Origin: JBLHHI01 sp047614125
Lineage (GTDB): Bacteria > Bacteroidota > Bacteroidia > NS11-12g > UBA9320
Reading direction: 5' to 3'
Assembly (NCBI GenBank): GCA_047614125.1
Contig: JBLHHI010000069.1
Span: forward strand, 1-17,500
Length of the DNA stretch: 17,500 bases
Both the position numbers and the translations under genes were made by a program. Positions 1 through 6,901 of the stretch are shown piece after piece (the first letter of the stretch is position 1; each line of letters opens with the position of its first letter). The notes below the pieces were generated by a model. That model was given only the letters and a program-made list of their open reading frames with translations. It was not told the origin of the DNA and did not search any database.

Positions 1-3000
1 TTTAAATCAACCTTTCCTTCATCCCAACACAATTCTGGGAATGCTCTAAAGGTAATTTTAGGCACCTTAGTAATAGCTATGGTAGCCGTGTCGCGGTTGT
101 AGCAACCAAACTGACTTCTGTACACAAACTCAATCACAATGGTATCTGAGTCTTTAGCACCCAACGGAACGGTAGTTTCGCCAATGTCAAGGTAGAAATC
201 CTGTGGAGCTCCCGGAGCGCCAGAACCGTTGTCTTTTAAGATTTTTGTCCAATCGTAGGTCTTACAATCCAAGCAATTCCATTCTTGTCGACCAATAGAA
301 GGGTTACCCGGAGATACGATGATCTTATCGTTTTTCAAGTTAACCGTCCCCTTATCCTGGCAGAAATACCCGTTTCGGATGGTCACGATGGGCAATGGAT
401 TCACCTTAATCTCAAAAGAATCTTTATTAAAACACGCGGTGGATGGATCGACGTAGGTATAAGTAATCCAACTAGTCTTGGAAGTTGTTCCCCCACACGC
501 CAAGGCGGTTTCAAAAACGTTTCCTGATGAAATGAAGGTTGGGTTTACGGCGCATGACCATGTGCCGCCTTTAGCATTGGCATCTTCATCCAACCTAAGA
601 TTTAAAACCCCCGCGTCGCAACATAGTTCTTTGGCCGGTGGCATTTTAAATGTTGGAAGAGGATTAACCGTAACCTTTATACTGTCTTTGTGGTAACACG
701 TTGTGGTGTCTTCTTTCACAAAGAGGGCAAGTTCGAAGCTGGTAGTCGTTTTTATTTGATAAGACAACGAATCCGCCTTGCCCAAATGCGTGCGCACCGG
801 AGGCTTTGTAATATCGTACCAATCGTATCCGCCCGACTTGGCATTTCCAGCAGTATCTAAACCTTTGGCCTTGATTTTTAATACGTCGTCCCAGCAAACG
901 GTTTGATCCATTCCAGCGTTTGCCTTAACCGTGTCGTTCACAATCAAGTTCACAGTATCCGCTCCAAAACATCCGATGCTATCGGTAACTCGAATGATGT
1001 ATTGTCCGTCAATATTGGCAATTATGGCCGAATCGGAGCTAATAATGGTTCCGTTTAAGGCCCATGTTTTGTATAAAGTGTCACCCTGACGAATCTTGGT
1101 ATTTGAGGTATCTCGAGGATCGATCCAATAGGCCAAAGAATCATTTGGCGTAAGATGAATGGTGTCGTAGGTGCAAATTCTTCGGTCGGGGCCAATGTAA
1201 ACATAGGGGTTTTCCTTTAAGAACACAGTAACACTATCCCACGCAGAGCAACCGCTTCCATCAATAATTTCAACATAAACGCGCTTTATTTTGGAGGTAT
1301 CTAAAAAGCTTACATCAAGATATGAAGTGGTATCTCCGGTTCCCCATAAAAATGAAACTGGGTTTTGAGCATTGGTGGTTCTGGGTTGCAACCGTATGGT
1401 TGAGTTCTTACATATGAATGTATCTGGACCAACGGCTAAATCAATTTCCAAAAGCGGGGGTACAATCAAGGTGTCGTAATAATCATTCGGGCAGTTTGGC
1501 GCATTCGATATGGTGTGCTGAATGATGTATTTACCACCTTGTCGGAAAATGATGGTATCACTTTGTTTGCGACTAATAAACACGCCTGTACTTTGAAAAT
1601 ACGCCTGTTTTCTGTTAAATATGATATTGCCGCTCGAATCACGAAGTTGCCAAGTATATTTTGCAGGGGTTTGAAAGTTGGAAGATATGGTGCTTTTAAC
1701 GCTGTACTTTCCACAATCCAGTGTGTCAATATTACGATCGGCAATGGCAATTGGGTCAACCTTAATTTGAAAGGAACGTGTTGCACTTGCTGCAAGCGGG
1801 CAAGCATCATCTGTTACTGTAACGGTAAAGGTGTACGGCAAGGAACTGGCCGTGCCAACCGGTGGAGTCCAACAGAATCGTCCGGTTTTTAATCGTGCCG
1901 TAGTATCCAAAATTGTAAAAGTAGCGCCTGGAATACCACGGTTCCATTTCAGGTCAACCGTATCTGGTGGTGGCGTTGCTGCGGGAGGGGGGGGGACTTT
2001 AACCTTATCGTCGGTATCAACATTGATGCAAAGTTGTTCTCCTTCACAAACTGAAAAGCCAAATTTCGTATTGGTTATGGTTGGAGGGTTGTTTCCAGGG
2101 CACGACATAACAATAAATTGCATATCTCTTCGGGTTGCGCCAATTCGTTGGTATTTGCCGGCAGTATCCTTCCGCCATTCCACCATTTCAATTACAACAA
2201 CGGCTACTTCATCGCACTTGGTTGGAGTAAAAATAATATCTCCCGTTTGTGGATCCAGGTAAATTCCAATGGGTGGGTTTGAAGCTGGGTTGGCATACGG
2301 GAATTTCAAACCACCTGGCCAGTAGGCAGATATTGGGTTTGTAGGACTTCTGCTTCCGTTGTAACTCGTTTGTGAGTTTAATGCCTTGTAGGATGGTGCA
2401 AAGCTGTAGCTAATTGAATCAAATTCGGCAAAATCTACGGCACCGTTGTTAAAAATGTAGGGTTGGTTGCAACAAAGAATCGCAACCGGATCGTTGGTTA
2501 AGGTTGGCGAAGTATTGCACTTACTTAAGCAGGCATTGATTTCGCACGAAGTAAAAAAAGTTTGTTGTTGCTGCCCGGTGGTAATCAGTGCACTTCGTAC
2601 ATAGAGCAAGGCAGTTATCTCGAAGGTGCAGCAGCCAGCCTTAATGGCATTCCGTAAATCAAGAGTGCCTTCAAAGGTGTGTTTTTCGATGCCATACGGA
2701 AATGAACCATTGCAGGGTTGAGCGCAGCGGCTTTTAACCTTTTTACAGGTTTTCGTAATATCAACAATAGAAGTCCGTTTCATGGTTAATGAACTTACCT
2801 TCCCTCCAGATTTTTTACAAATCACATTTAAGCTGGTAGGTGCCGTTGATGTAGAGGCACAGTTCTCGGATGTACCGCATTTTGGAGATTGACCTAGCAC
2901 ATAGCAACCGTTGCAGTCGCGATAAAAATTATATATTATTTCGTATATGCTGTCGTTCGTTGATGAGCATTTATACGAAAAATCAGAGCCAATTATATGG

Positions 3001-3101
3001 TCAGCTTGAGCGGTTTGGTGTAGACCAGCAAACAAAATCAAACTCAAAACAAATGTTCTAAACAGCTGTGTAAAAATATTGGGTGTAGTTAAATTGTTCA
3101 T
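1..3101 (-). CDS. Giant secreted/surface protein with PKD/Ig-like modules (C-terminus outside window)
   Basis: Reading the minus strand from the ATG at 3101 gives an uninterrupted frame of 1033 codons that leaves the window at base 1, so the C-terminus is missing. Residues 1-33 form a signal peptide ending AQA, with cleavage before D34. The mature N-terminus, DHIIGSDFSYKC followed by a YRDCNGC segment, resembles the start typical of large Bacteroidota PKD-type, gliding-associated proteins. Residues ~345-470 resemble the cadherin-like module of this family (GIPGATF, FCWTPP, TFTVTVTDDACP). From about residue 555 there are Ig/PKD-like modules, each opening with a D-x-C or similar motif followed by a hydrophobic strand, starting near 555, 636, 729, 822, 911 and 1024. 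The protein is Cys-rich. By family knowledge it is probably exported and then secreted or surface-anchored through T9SS, with the sorting domain beyond the left edge (inference). A C9 run lies inside the frame at 1987-1995. The exact function (adhesion or gliding) is unknown. Confidence 0.87.
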   Translation of the reverse strand, partial: MNNLTTPNIFTQLFRTFVLSLILFAGLHQTAQADHIIGSDFSYKCSSTNDSIYEIIYNFYRDCNGCYVLGQSPKCGTSENCASTSTAPTSLNVICKKSGGKVSSLTMKRTSIVDITKTCKKVKSRCAQPCNGSFPYGIEKHTFEGTLDLRNAIKAGCCTFEITALLYVRSALITTGQQQQTFFTSCEINACLSKCNTSPTLTNDPVAILCCNQPYIFNNGAVDFAEFDSISYSFAPSYKALNSQTSYNGSRSPTNPISAYWPGGLKFPYANPASNPPIGIYLDPQTGDIIFTPTKCDEVAVVVIEMVEWRKDTAGKYQRIGATRRDMQFIVMSCPGNNPPTITNTKFGFSVCEGEQLCINVDTDDKVKVPPPPAATPPPDTVDLKWNRGIPGATFTILDTTARLKTGRFCWTPPVGTASSLPYTFTVTVTDDACPLAASATRSFQIKVDPIAIADRNIDTLDCGKYSVKSTISSNFQTPAKYTWQLRDSSGNIIFNRKQAYFQSTGVFISRKQSDTIIFRQGGKYIIQHTISNAPNCPNDYYDTLIVPPLLEIDLAVGPDTFICKNSTIRLQPRTTNAQNPVSFLWGTGDTTSYLDVSFLDTSKIKRVYVEIIDGSGCSAWDSVTVFLKENPYVYIGPDRRICTYDTIHLTPNDSLAYWIDPRDTSNTKIRQGDTLYKTWALNGTIISSDSAIIANIDGQYIIRVTDSIGCFGADTVNLIVNDTVKANAGMDQTVCWDDVLKIKAKGLDTAGNAKSGGYDWYDITKPPVRTHLGKADSLSYQIKTTTSFELALFVKEDTTTCYHKDSIKVTVNPLPTFKMPPAKELCCDAGVLNLRLDEDANAKGGTWSCAVNPTFISSGNVFETALACGGTTSKTSWITYTYVDPSTACFNKDSFEIKVNPLPIVTIRNGYFCQDKGTVNLKNDKIIVSPGNPSIGRQEWNCLDCKTYDWTKILKDNGSGAPGAPQDFYLDIGETTVPLGAKDSDTIVIEFVYRSQFGCYNRDTATIAITKVPKITFRAFPELCWDEGKVDL

Positions 3102-3111
3102 GTAATGCGTC

Positions 3112-3147
3112 CAAAGTGTAATTAACAGACCACTCTTTGATCTCAAA
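3112..3147 (-). promoter_or_regulatory. Possible Bacteroidota-type promoter for the giant surface-protein gene
   Basis: On the minus strand, TACACTTTG (3120-3112) approximates the Bacteroidota -7 element TAnnTTTG with one extra spacer base. A TTTG lies at 3147-3144, about 23 bp upstream, in the place expected for the -33 element. The start codon at 3101 would then have a leader of only a few bases. The match is imperfect and was judged by eye. Confidence 0.3.
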
Positions 3148-3201
3148 CGATGCATGAGCATTGCAAGTTTGTGCTTAGGCAACGAAATCCAAAGATATGA
3201 A

Positions 3202-3296
3202 AAAAAATGTAATAAATGGGGGTTTAATGGGATTCCAAGCATACATGTACGAATGGAAATAATGGATGGAGAGTTGATGATTGAAAATGGAAAATT
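3202..3296 (+). repeat. Intergenic direct repeat, copy 1 (~95 bp)
   Basis: This segment matches 3490-3591 over its whole length, with about seven substitutions and one 7-bp indel. The conserved core includes GGTTTAATGGGATTCCAAGC and GAATGGAAATAATGGATGGA. The 3' part is a run of short imperfect units of the type ATTGAAAATGGA, and the 7-bp indel in copy 2 is one extra such unit, which suggests slippage. No reading frame fits it. It is noncoding and probably belongs to a dispersed intergenic repeat family (inference). Confidence 0.8.
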
Positions 3297-3391
3297 GAAC
3301 AATTGAAAATGGATTTAACCGAGTTATGTTGATGATTATAGGAGCTTTGCTTTACGAGGCTGGAGGATGGATATTCTGTATTAAAGTTTAA

Positions 3392-3477
3392 TGTTATCAC
3401 CAAACGCGGCTAAAAAAATGAGCTATGAATAACCTCGTGCTACAGCTCGGGGTAAAAGGAAAGTTGTTGTGATAACA
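3392..3477. other. Nested stem-loop element between the two direct repeats
   Basis: A 9-bp perfect inverted repeat, TGTTATCAC (3392-3400) and GTGATAACA (3469-3477), brackets a second hairpin at 3433-3452. The inner hairpin has an 8-bp stem with one T-T mismatch and one G-T wobble around a TACA loop. The sequences after each outer arm are also alike (CACCAAACGCGGC and CACCAACCACGGC, each followed by an A-run), so part of the element is also directly repeated. No coding potential is seen. It resembles a small palindromic mobile or REP-like element, but no transposase or target duplication identifies it. Confidence 0.45.
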
Positions 3478-3489
3478 CCAACCACGGCG

Positions 3490-3591
3490 AAAAAATTTAA
3501 TAAATGCAGGTTTAATGGGATTCCAAGCATATGTGTACGAATGGAAATAATGGATGGAGAATGGATGATTGAAAATTGAAAATGGAAAATT
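3490..3591 (+). repeat. Intergenic direct repeat, copy 2 (~102 bp)
   Basis: This is the second copy of the repeat at 3202-3296, in the same orientation and 288 bp downstream. It differs by a few substitutions and one extra ATTGAAA-type unit near its 3' end. It ends next to an in-frame TTG that opens the longest possible version of the following gene, so the extra 5' codons of that frame are probably not coding. Together the two copies and the element between them account for most of the 610-bp gap between the flanking genes. Confidence 0.8.
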
Positions 3592-3711
3592 TTGAATGTA
3601 ATGAAAGAGTTTCTAGTTCATGGGTTTCGGGTTTATTGTTTTGAACCAATTTTTTACGACCACGAATGCACGTTCGATTTTATTAACAGTACATTCGATG
3701 TTGAAATTGAA

Positions 3712-4407
3712 ATGAAAATGAGAGTCAAGTTTGATGGTAAGCTCATAGGTAGAATGGTTTTGACAGCCGTTTTGAGTATGATTCTTCCGCTTTGCATGCA
3801 AGCGCAAACAACCCGTTGGGAGTTAACAAAATATCTAGGTCAGCCTTTCTATTCCGATGTTCAATATTCAATTGCAAAAGACACCAAGCCCAACCGGTTC
3901 AAGTATTCATACGGAGTTTCAGCGCTGGTAATCATAGGGCTTCCGAAAGTTAAATTACGGTATAATTTAAGTCCCCAATTGGGTTTTAGTTTGGATGCGA
4001 GATTTACGCAATACGATCCTGATAACCTGAGATGGTTTGACGAAACTTCTAAGTTTCCACGTGTTAGTTGGCGCGAGGAATTGGTAACTGCAATGCAAGT
4101 TGAAACCTCGTTCAACTTATCTGAATCTCGCTGGAAATTATGTTCTTCCATAGGATATATTCATCGTTGGATAGCGCTCATACAGCAGCTCCATTCACCA
4201 TTTCAAGATTTATTTTATTGGGATGATATTACAAAAAACGATCCGGGCTTAGTTATGGAAGCTGCATTAAAATATCACTTTAAGAAGTGGCCAAAGCTAT
4301 GGTATGGAGTTGGGGGGCAGCAAACCTATTTTGTTTCTGGATTGAATGTGACCATAATTGGATTGAATATTTCCAAGGGATTTGGCAAAAACATCGGGAA
4401 AATATAG
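3712..4407 (+). CDS. Small exported, probably outer-membrane beta-barrel-like protein
   Basis: I do not recognise the family. The frame is open from a TTG at 3592, but the first ~40 codons look non-coding and lie just after a repeat. A textbook signal peptide (basic n-region, hydrophobic core, end CMQAQ) begins at the ATG at 3712, so that start is chosen; ATG 3718 is equally possible. The 231-residue product has a signal peptide at 1-32, then alternating polar and hydrophobic strands rich in Tyr, Trp and Arg. Examples are segments around VSALVIIGLPKVKLRYNL, LGFSLDARFTQY and LVMEAALKYHF. It ends with hydrophobic strands, as expected for a small outer-membrane barrel. There are no catalytic motifs. 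Its 3' end lies 3 bp from that of the convergent peroxiredoxin gene, leaving no room for a separate terminator. Confidence is high for a gene and moderate for outer-membrane location. Confidence 0.7.
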   Translation: MKMRVKFDGKLIGRMVLTAVLSMILPLCMQAQTTRWELTKYLGQPFYSDVQYSIAKDTKPNRFKYSYGVSALVIIGLPKVKLRYNLSPQLGFSLDARFTQYDPDNLRWFDETSKFPRVSWREELVTAMQVETSFNLSESRWKLCSSIGYIHRWIALIQQLHSPFQDLFYWDDITKNDPGLVMEAALKYHFKKWPKLWYGVGGQQTYFVSGLNVTIIGLNISKGFGKNIGKI

Positions 4408-4410
4408 TGG

Positions 4411-4863
4411 TTATGTCAAAATCTGTTTGTGATGCTCCTTTGCTTTCACTTTTTCGATGATGTCGGTGATCTTTCCTTTTTCGTCGAACAAGAATGTGGT
4501 GCGAATAATTCCCATGTACGTTCTGCCATACATCGATTTTTCGCCCCAAACGCCAAAAGCTTCTGCAACGACGTGGTCTTCATCGATGAGCAAATCGAAG
4601 GGTAAATCGTATTTGTCGATAAACTTTTTGTGGCTTTTAGTGCCCTGTGGACTTATTCCAAATACCTGATATCCAGCTGCTTGCAATACGTTGTGATTGT
4701 CGCGCAGGTTGCACGATTCGGCGGTACACGTGCTGGTGTCGTCTTTTGGATAGAAGTAAAGAACGGTTTTCTTCCCTTTAAAATCCTGATAGGATATCGT
4801 TTCGTTCTTTTGATTTTGAGTTGAGAATTTAGGCGCTTTATCGCCAACTTGGAGTTTTATCAT
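4411..4863 (-). CDS. bcp: Peroxiredoxin, PrxQ/Bcp type (thioredoxin-dependent thiol peroxidase)
   Basis: This is a 150-residue thioredoxin-fold peroxidase that reduces hydrogen peroxide and organic hydroperoxides in the cytoplasm, using thioredoxin as reductant. The segment FYPKDDTSTCTAESC holds the peroxidatic Cys46 in a TxxC motif and the resolving Cys51 five residues later, the arrangement typical of the two-Cys PrxQ/Bcp subgroup. The conserved active-site Arg is R121 (IIRTTFLFD). Length is normal for the family and there is no signal peptide. The ATG overlaps the stop codon of the upstream M23 peptidase gene as ATGA (4860-4863), so the two are probably cotranscribed and translationally coupled. 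The gene ends convergently 3 bp from the outer-membrane protein gene. Confidence 0.95.
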   Translation of the reverse strand: MIKLQVGDKAPKFSTQNQKNETISYQDFKGKKTVLYFYPKDDTSTCTAESCNLRDNHNVLQAAGYQVFGISPQGTKSHKKFIDKYDLPFDLLIDEDHVVAEAFGVWGEKSMYGRTYMGIIRTTFLFDEKGKITDIIEKVKAKEHHKQILT

Positions 4864-6701
4864 TTTGATTCGAAGTCTTTTTTTAGATTTGTCTTGTTTC
4901 CTGCATGATCAACAACAATCAAGTTTACACTATGTTTTCCCGCTTTTATTTTTGTTGGAAGGGTTCCGAATAAAAGCGCGCTCTTGGGTTCGTATTCTAA
5001 TAACACCCAAGTGCCGTCCACTTCCAATCGGTAAGATTTTACATCGGAAGTACGATCTGAAACCTTAAACGAAAACTGATTGCCAACCAGCTGTGCTACC
5101 ACCACGGGCGGAACGGTATCAAGGGCTAAGTAATACACACCCAGTCGCTTAAACGATTCCGAAATGTAAGCACCATTGGTTCTTCCCCCTTCAAAATTGC
5201 TCGATCTTGAGCCTGTATCGTACATCATCATTACCAACTTGCTCAGCATGCCGGCGTATTGCGGATAAGGCTTGATGGACACAGTAGCTGATCGGTGCAA
5301 GGCGGTTCCGTTGTTTAAAATTTTTATCATCGGAGACGCCAGCGCTTTGTTATCAATTTGCTCCGAAATTCCCAACTTTGTTGAAAAATAAAGCGCTCCA
5401 CCGGGTATGAAAATTCGCGCATGCTCCGAGCTTAAGCTTCCACCTCCAGAGGCACTAATGAGGGTACTTCCAACCACTTGCAACGGATATGTATTGCTAA
5501 AGCTGGCCGCTTTTTTGCCCACTAGGGTTAGGGTAACACTATCCGAATTATTGGCAAAATCCCAAACCTTAAGCGTTATCTTTTTTTCATCACCATCCAC
5601 CAAGTTCACCATGCCGTTTCCTTTATAAAATTGGAGCTTGTTACCATCCTCCTTAAAAAACTTCACATACCGTTTACCAGATTTTGAATAGATCGGAAAA
5701 TCGATGTGATGGTTGATATAACGCCCTTCTTCAAAGGCGAAATTTTCGATGGCCGACGACCAAACGGTTTTGCCATCCACCAACATTTCGCAATAATTTA
5801 CGCCCAAAACATTCATGTAATCGGTGAAGTAATCCACCCAAGCTGCCCCAATGCCATACTGTGATGGGGGCAAGTCTATGCTCGTTTTATTGGCCATGCT
5901 ATGAACTGGGAAGTTGCCGTGCTGGGCTCTATAATCGGCATCCATTTGATAGATTACCAAGTCTTTGATGTTGGGAGAAATCTTGTCTTCAATTTCAATT
6001 CCGTACAGCAGCGGATTATACGTTTTACCATTTCCACTACGTATTTCGAAGTGAAGGTGAGGGCCACCCGAACCTCCGGTATTACCGCTTAAGGCGATGA
6101 GGCCACCTTTAGTAACCGGCAATTCACCCGCCTTTGGAAAGAGCTCAATTTCATAACTTTCCTTCCGATATTGTGCAGAAACTACATAGTCTTGTATGGC
6201 TCCCGAATATTCTTTTAAATGCCCATAAACCGTGGTGGTTCCGTTGGAGTGTTGGATGTAGAGCGCCTTTCCATACCCATTTTCTGCAACTTTAATTCTA
6301 CTTACGTACCCCGAAGCTGCAGCCACAACCTTGGCTCCAGAATGTCCACCCGTTCGGATGTCGAGGCCGGCATGGAAGTGATTGTTTCTTAGTTCGCCAA
6401 AGGTGCCGGAAAGGCTTAGAGGGATTTGCAGCGGAGAAATGAAATAGCCCGAAGATATCTTTGATCGTTTTTGTATTTGTACGTATTCGTTGGTGATCTT
6501 TACCTCATCCAAAGTATCCTCATCTCTTTGCAATGCAACAGAATCGGCCTTGGTTTGCAACGCAAAACTGCTGTCTTTTTGATGGATAATTTTGGTGGGA
6601 ACATTTCCATTTCGATTGGAAAAATAGCGTTGCGCAAAAAAGGCCACCAGTCCCAATCCAACAACGAGCACCAACGCCCCAAATTTTTGATTTCTGTTCA
6701 T
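4860..6701 (-). CDS. M23 (LytM/lysostaphin-type) zinc metallopeptidase, envelope-anchored
   Basis: The 613-residue protein has an N-terminal hydrophobic segment (about 7-24) that is either a membrane anchor or an uncleaved signal, then a linker, then an M23 domain at about 95-230. Zinc and catalytic residues are intact: H110 and D114 in HFHAGLD, H161 in VYGHL, and H215/H217 in GPHLHFEIR. By family knowledge it acts in the periplasm on peptidoglycan cross-links or as a related endopeptidase. The GGSGGPHLHFE region and the FGELRNNHFHAGLD entry are typical of Bacteroidota M23 proteins. The ~380 residues after the peptidase domain look beta-rich, ending with Ig-like strands (for example AGKHSVNLIVVDHAGN), and may bind substrate or a partner; I cannot name that part. 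It is the first gene of a two-gene unit with the peroxiredoxin. All catalytic residues are present, so it is probably active rather than a degenerate regulator. Confidence 0.92.
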   Translation of the reverse strand: MNRNQKFGALVLVVGLGLVAFFAQRYFSNRNGNVPTKIIHQKDSSFALQTKADSVALQRDEDTLDEVKITNEYVQIQKRSKISSGYFISPLQIPLSLSGTFGELRNNHFHAGLDIRTGGHSGAKVVAAASGYVSRIKVAENGYGKALYIQHSNGTTTVYGHLKEYSGAIQDYVVSAQYRKESYEIELFPKAGELPVTKGGLIALSGNTGGSGGPHLHFEIRSGNGKTYNPLLYGIEIEDKISPNIKDLVIYQMDADYRAQHGNFPVHSMANKTSIDLPPSQYGIGAAWVDYFTDYMNVLGVNYCEMLVDGKTVWSSAIENFAFEEGRYINHHIDFPIYSKSGKRYVKFFKEDGNKLQFYKGNGMVNLVDGDEKKITLKVWDFANNSDSVTLTLVGKKAASFSNTYPLQVVGSTLISASGGGSLSSEHARIFIPGGALYFSTKLGISEQIDNKALASPMIKILNNGTALHRSATVSIKPYPQYAGMLSKLVMMMYDTGSRSSNFEGGRTNGAYISESFKRLGVYYLALDTVPPVVVAQLVGNQFSFKVSDRTSDVKSYRLEVDGTWVLLEYEPKSALLFGTLPTKIKAGKHSVNLIVVDHAGNKTNLKKDFESK

Positions 6702-6791
6702 AGAAAGTACTGCAAGTTACAAAGCACCCATCGAAATGATTGGAGCAGATATGCACAAAAGAGAGGTATGATTGGCCTGCTCACATCGAAG

Positions 6792-6824
6792 TTGTGTTTT
6801 TTGGTTGGCTGTTATGTATCTTTG
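6792..6824 (+). promoter_or_regulatory. Candidate Bacteroidota promoter for the ALDH7 gene
   Basis: TATCTTTG at 6817-6824 is an exact match to the Bacteroidota -7 consensus TAnnTTTG. A TTG at 6792-6794 lies 22 bp upstream, within the range seen for the -33 element. It lies in the 200-bp gap between the divergent M23 and dehydrogenase genes and predicts a leader of about 70 nt before the ATG at 6902. The assignment comes from the motif alone. Confidence 0.5.
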
Positions 6825-6901
6825 GAAACTCTTGGGAAAATGGCCGTAAACAAAAGCCATTGACCAATTTTTAGCACGTAAGTAGTACATTGATTAATAA
6901 G

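Noticed and set aside
1515..2262. Plus-strand open frames of 125 and 143 codons (1515-1892 and 1831-2262)
   Set aside because: They lie antisense to the continuous 1033-codon minus frame, lack family motifs, and have low-complexity translations around the G-run.
3202..3591. CRISPR-like reading of the repeats
   Set aside because: There are only two copies of a ~95-bp unit with a ~190-bp interval and no cas genes, which does not fit an array.
3592..3711. Upstream in-frame extension of the 3712-4407 gene starting at TTG 3592
   Set aside because: It would put ~40 non-signal-like residues before a clear signal peptide and begins at the end of a repeat copy.
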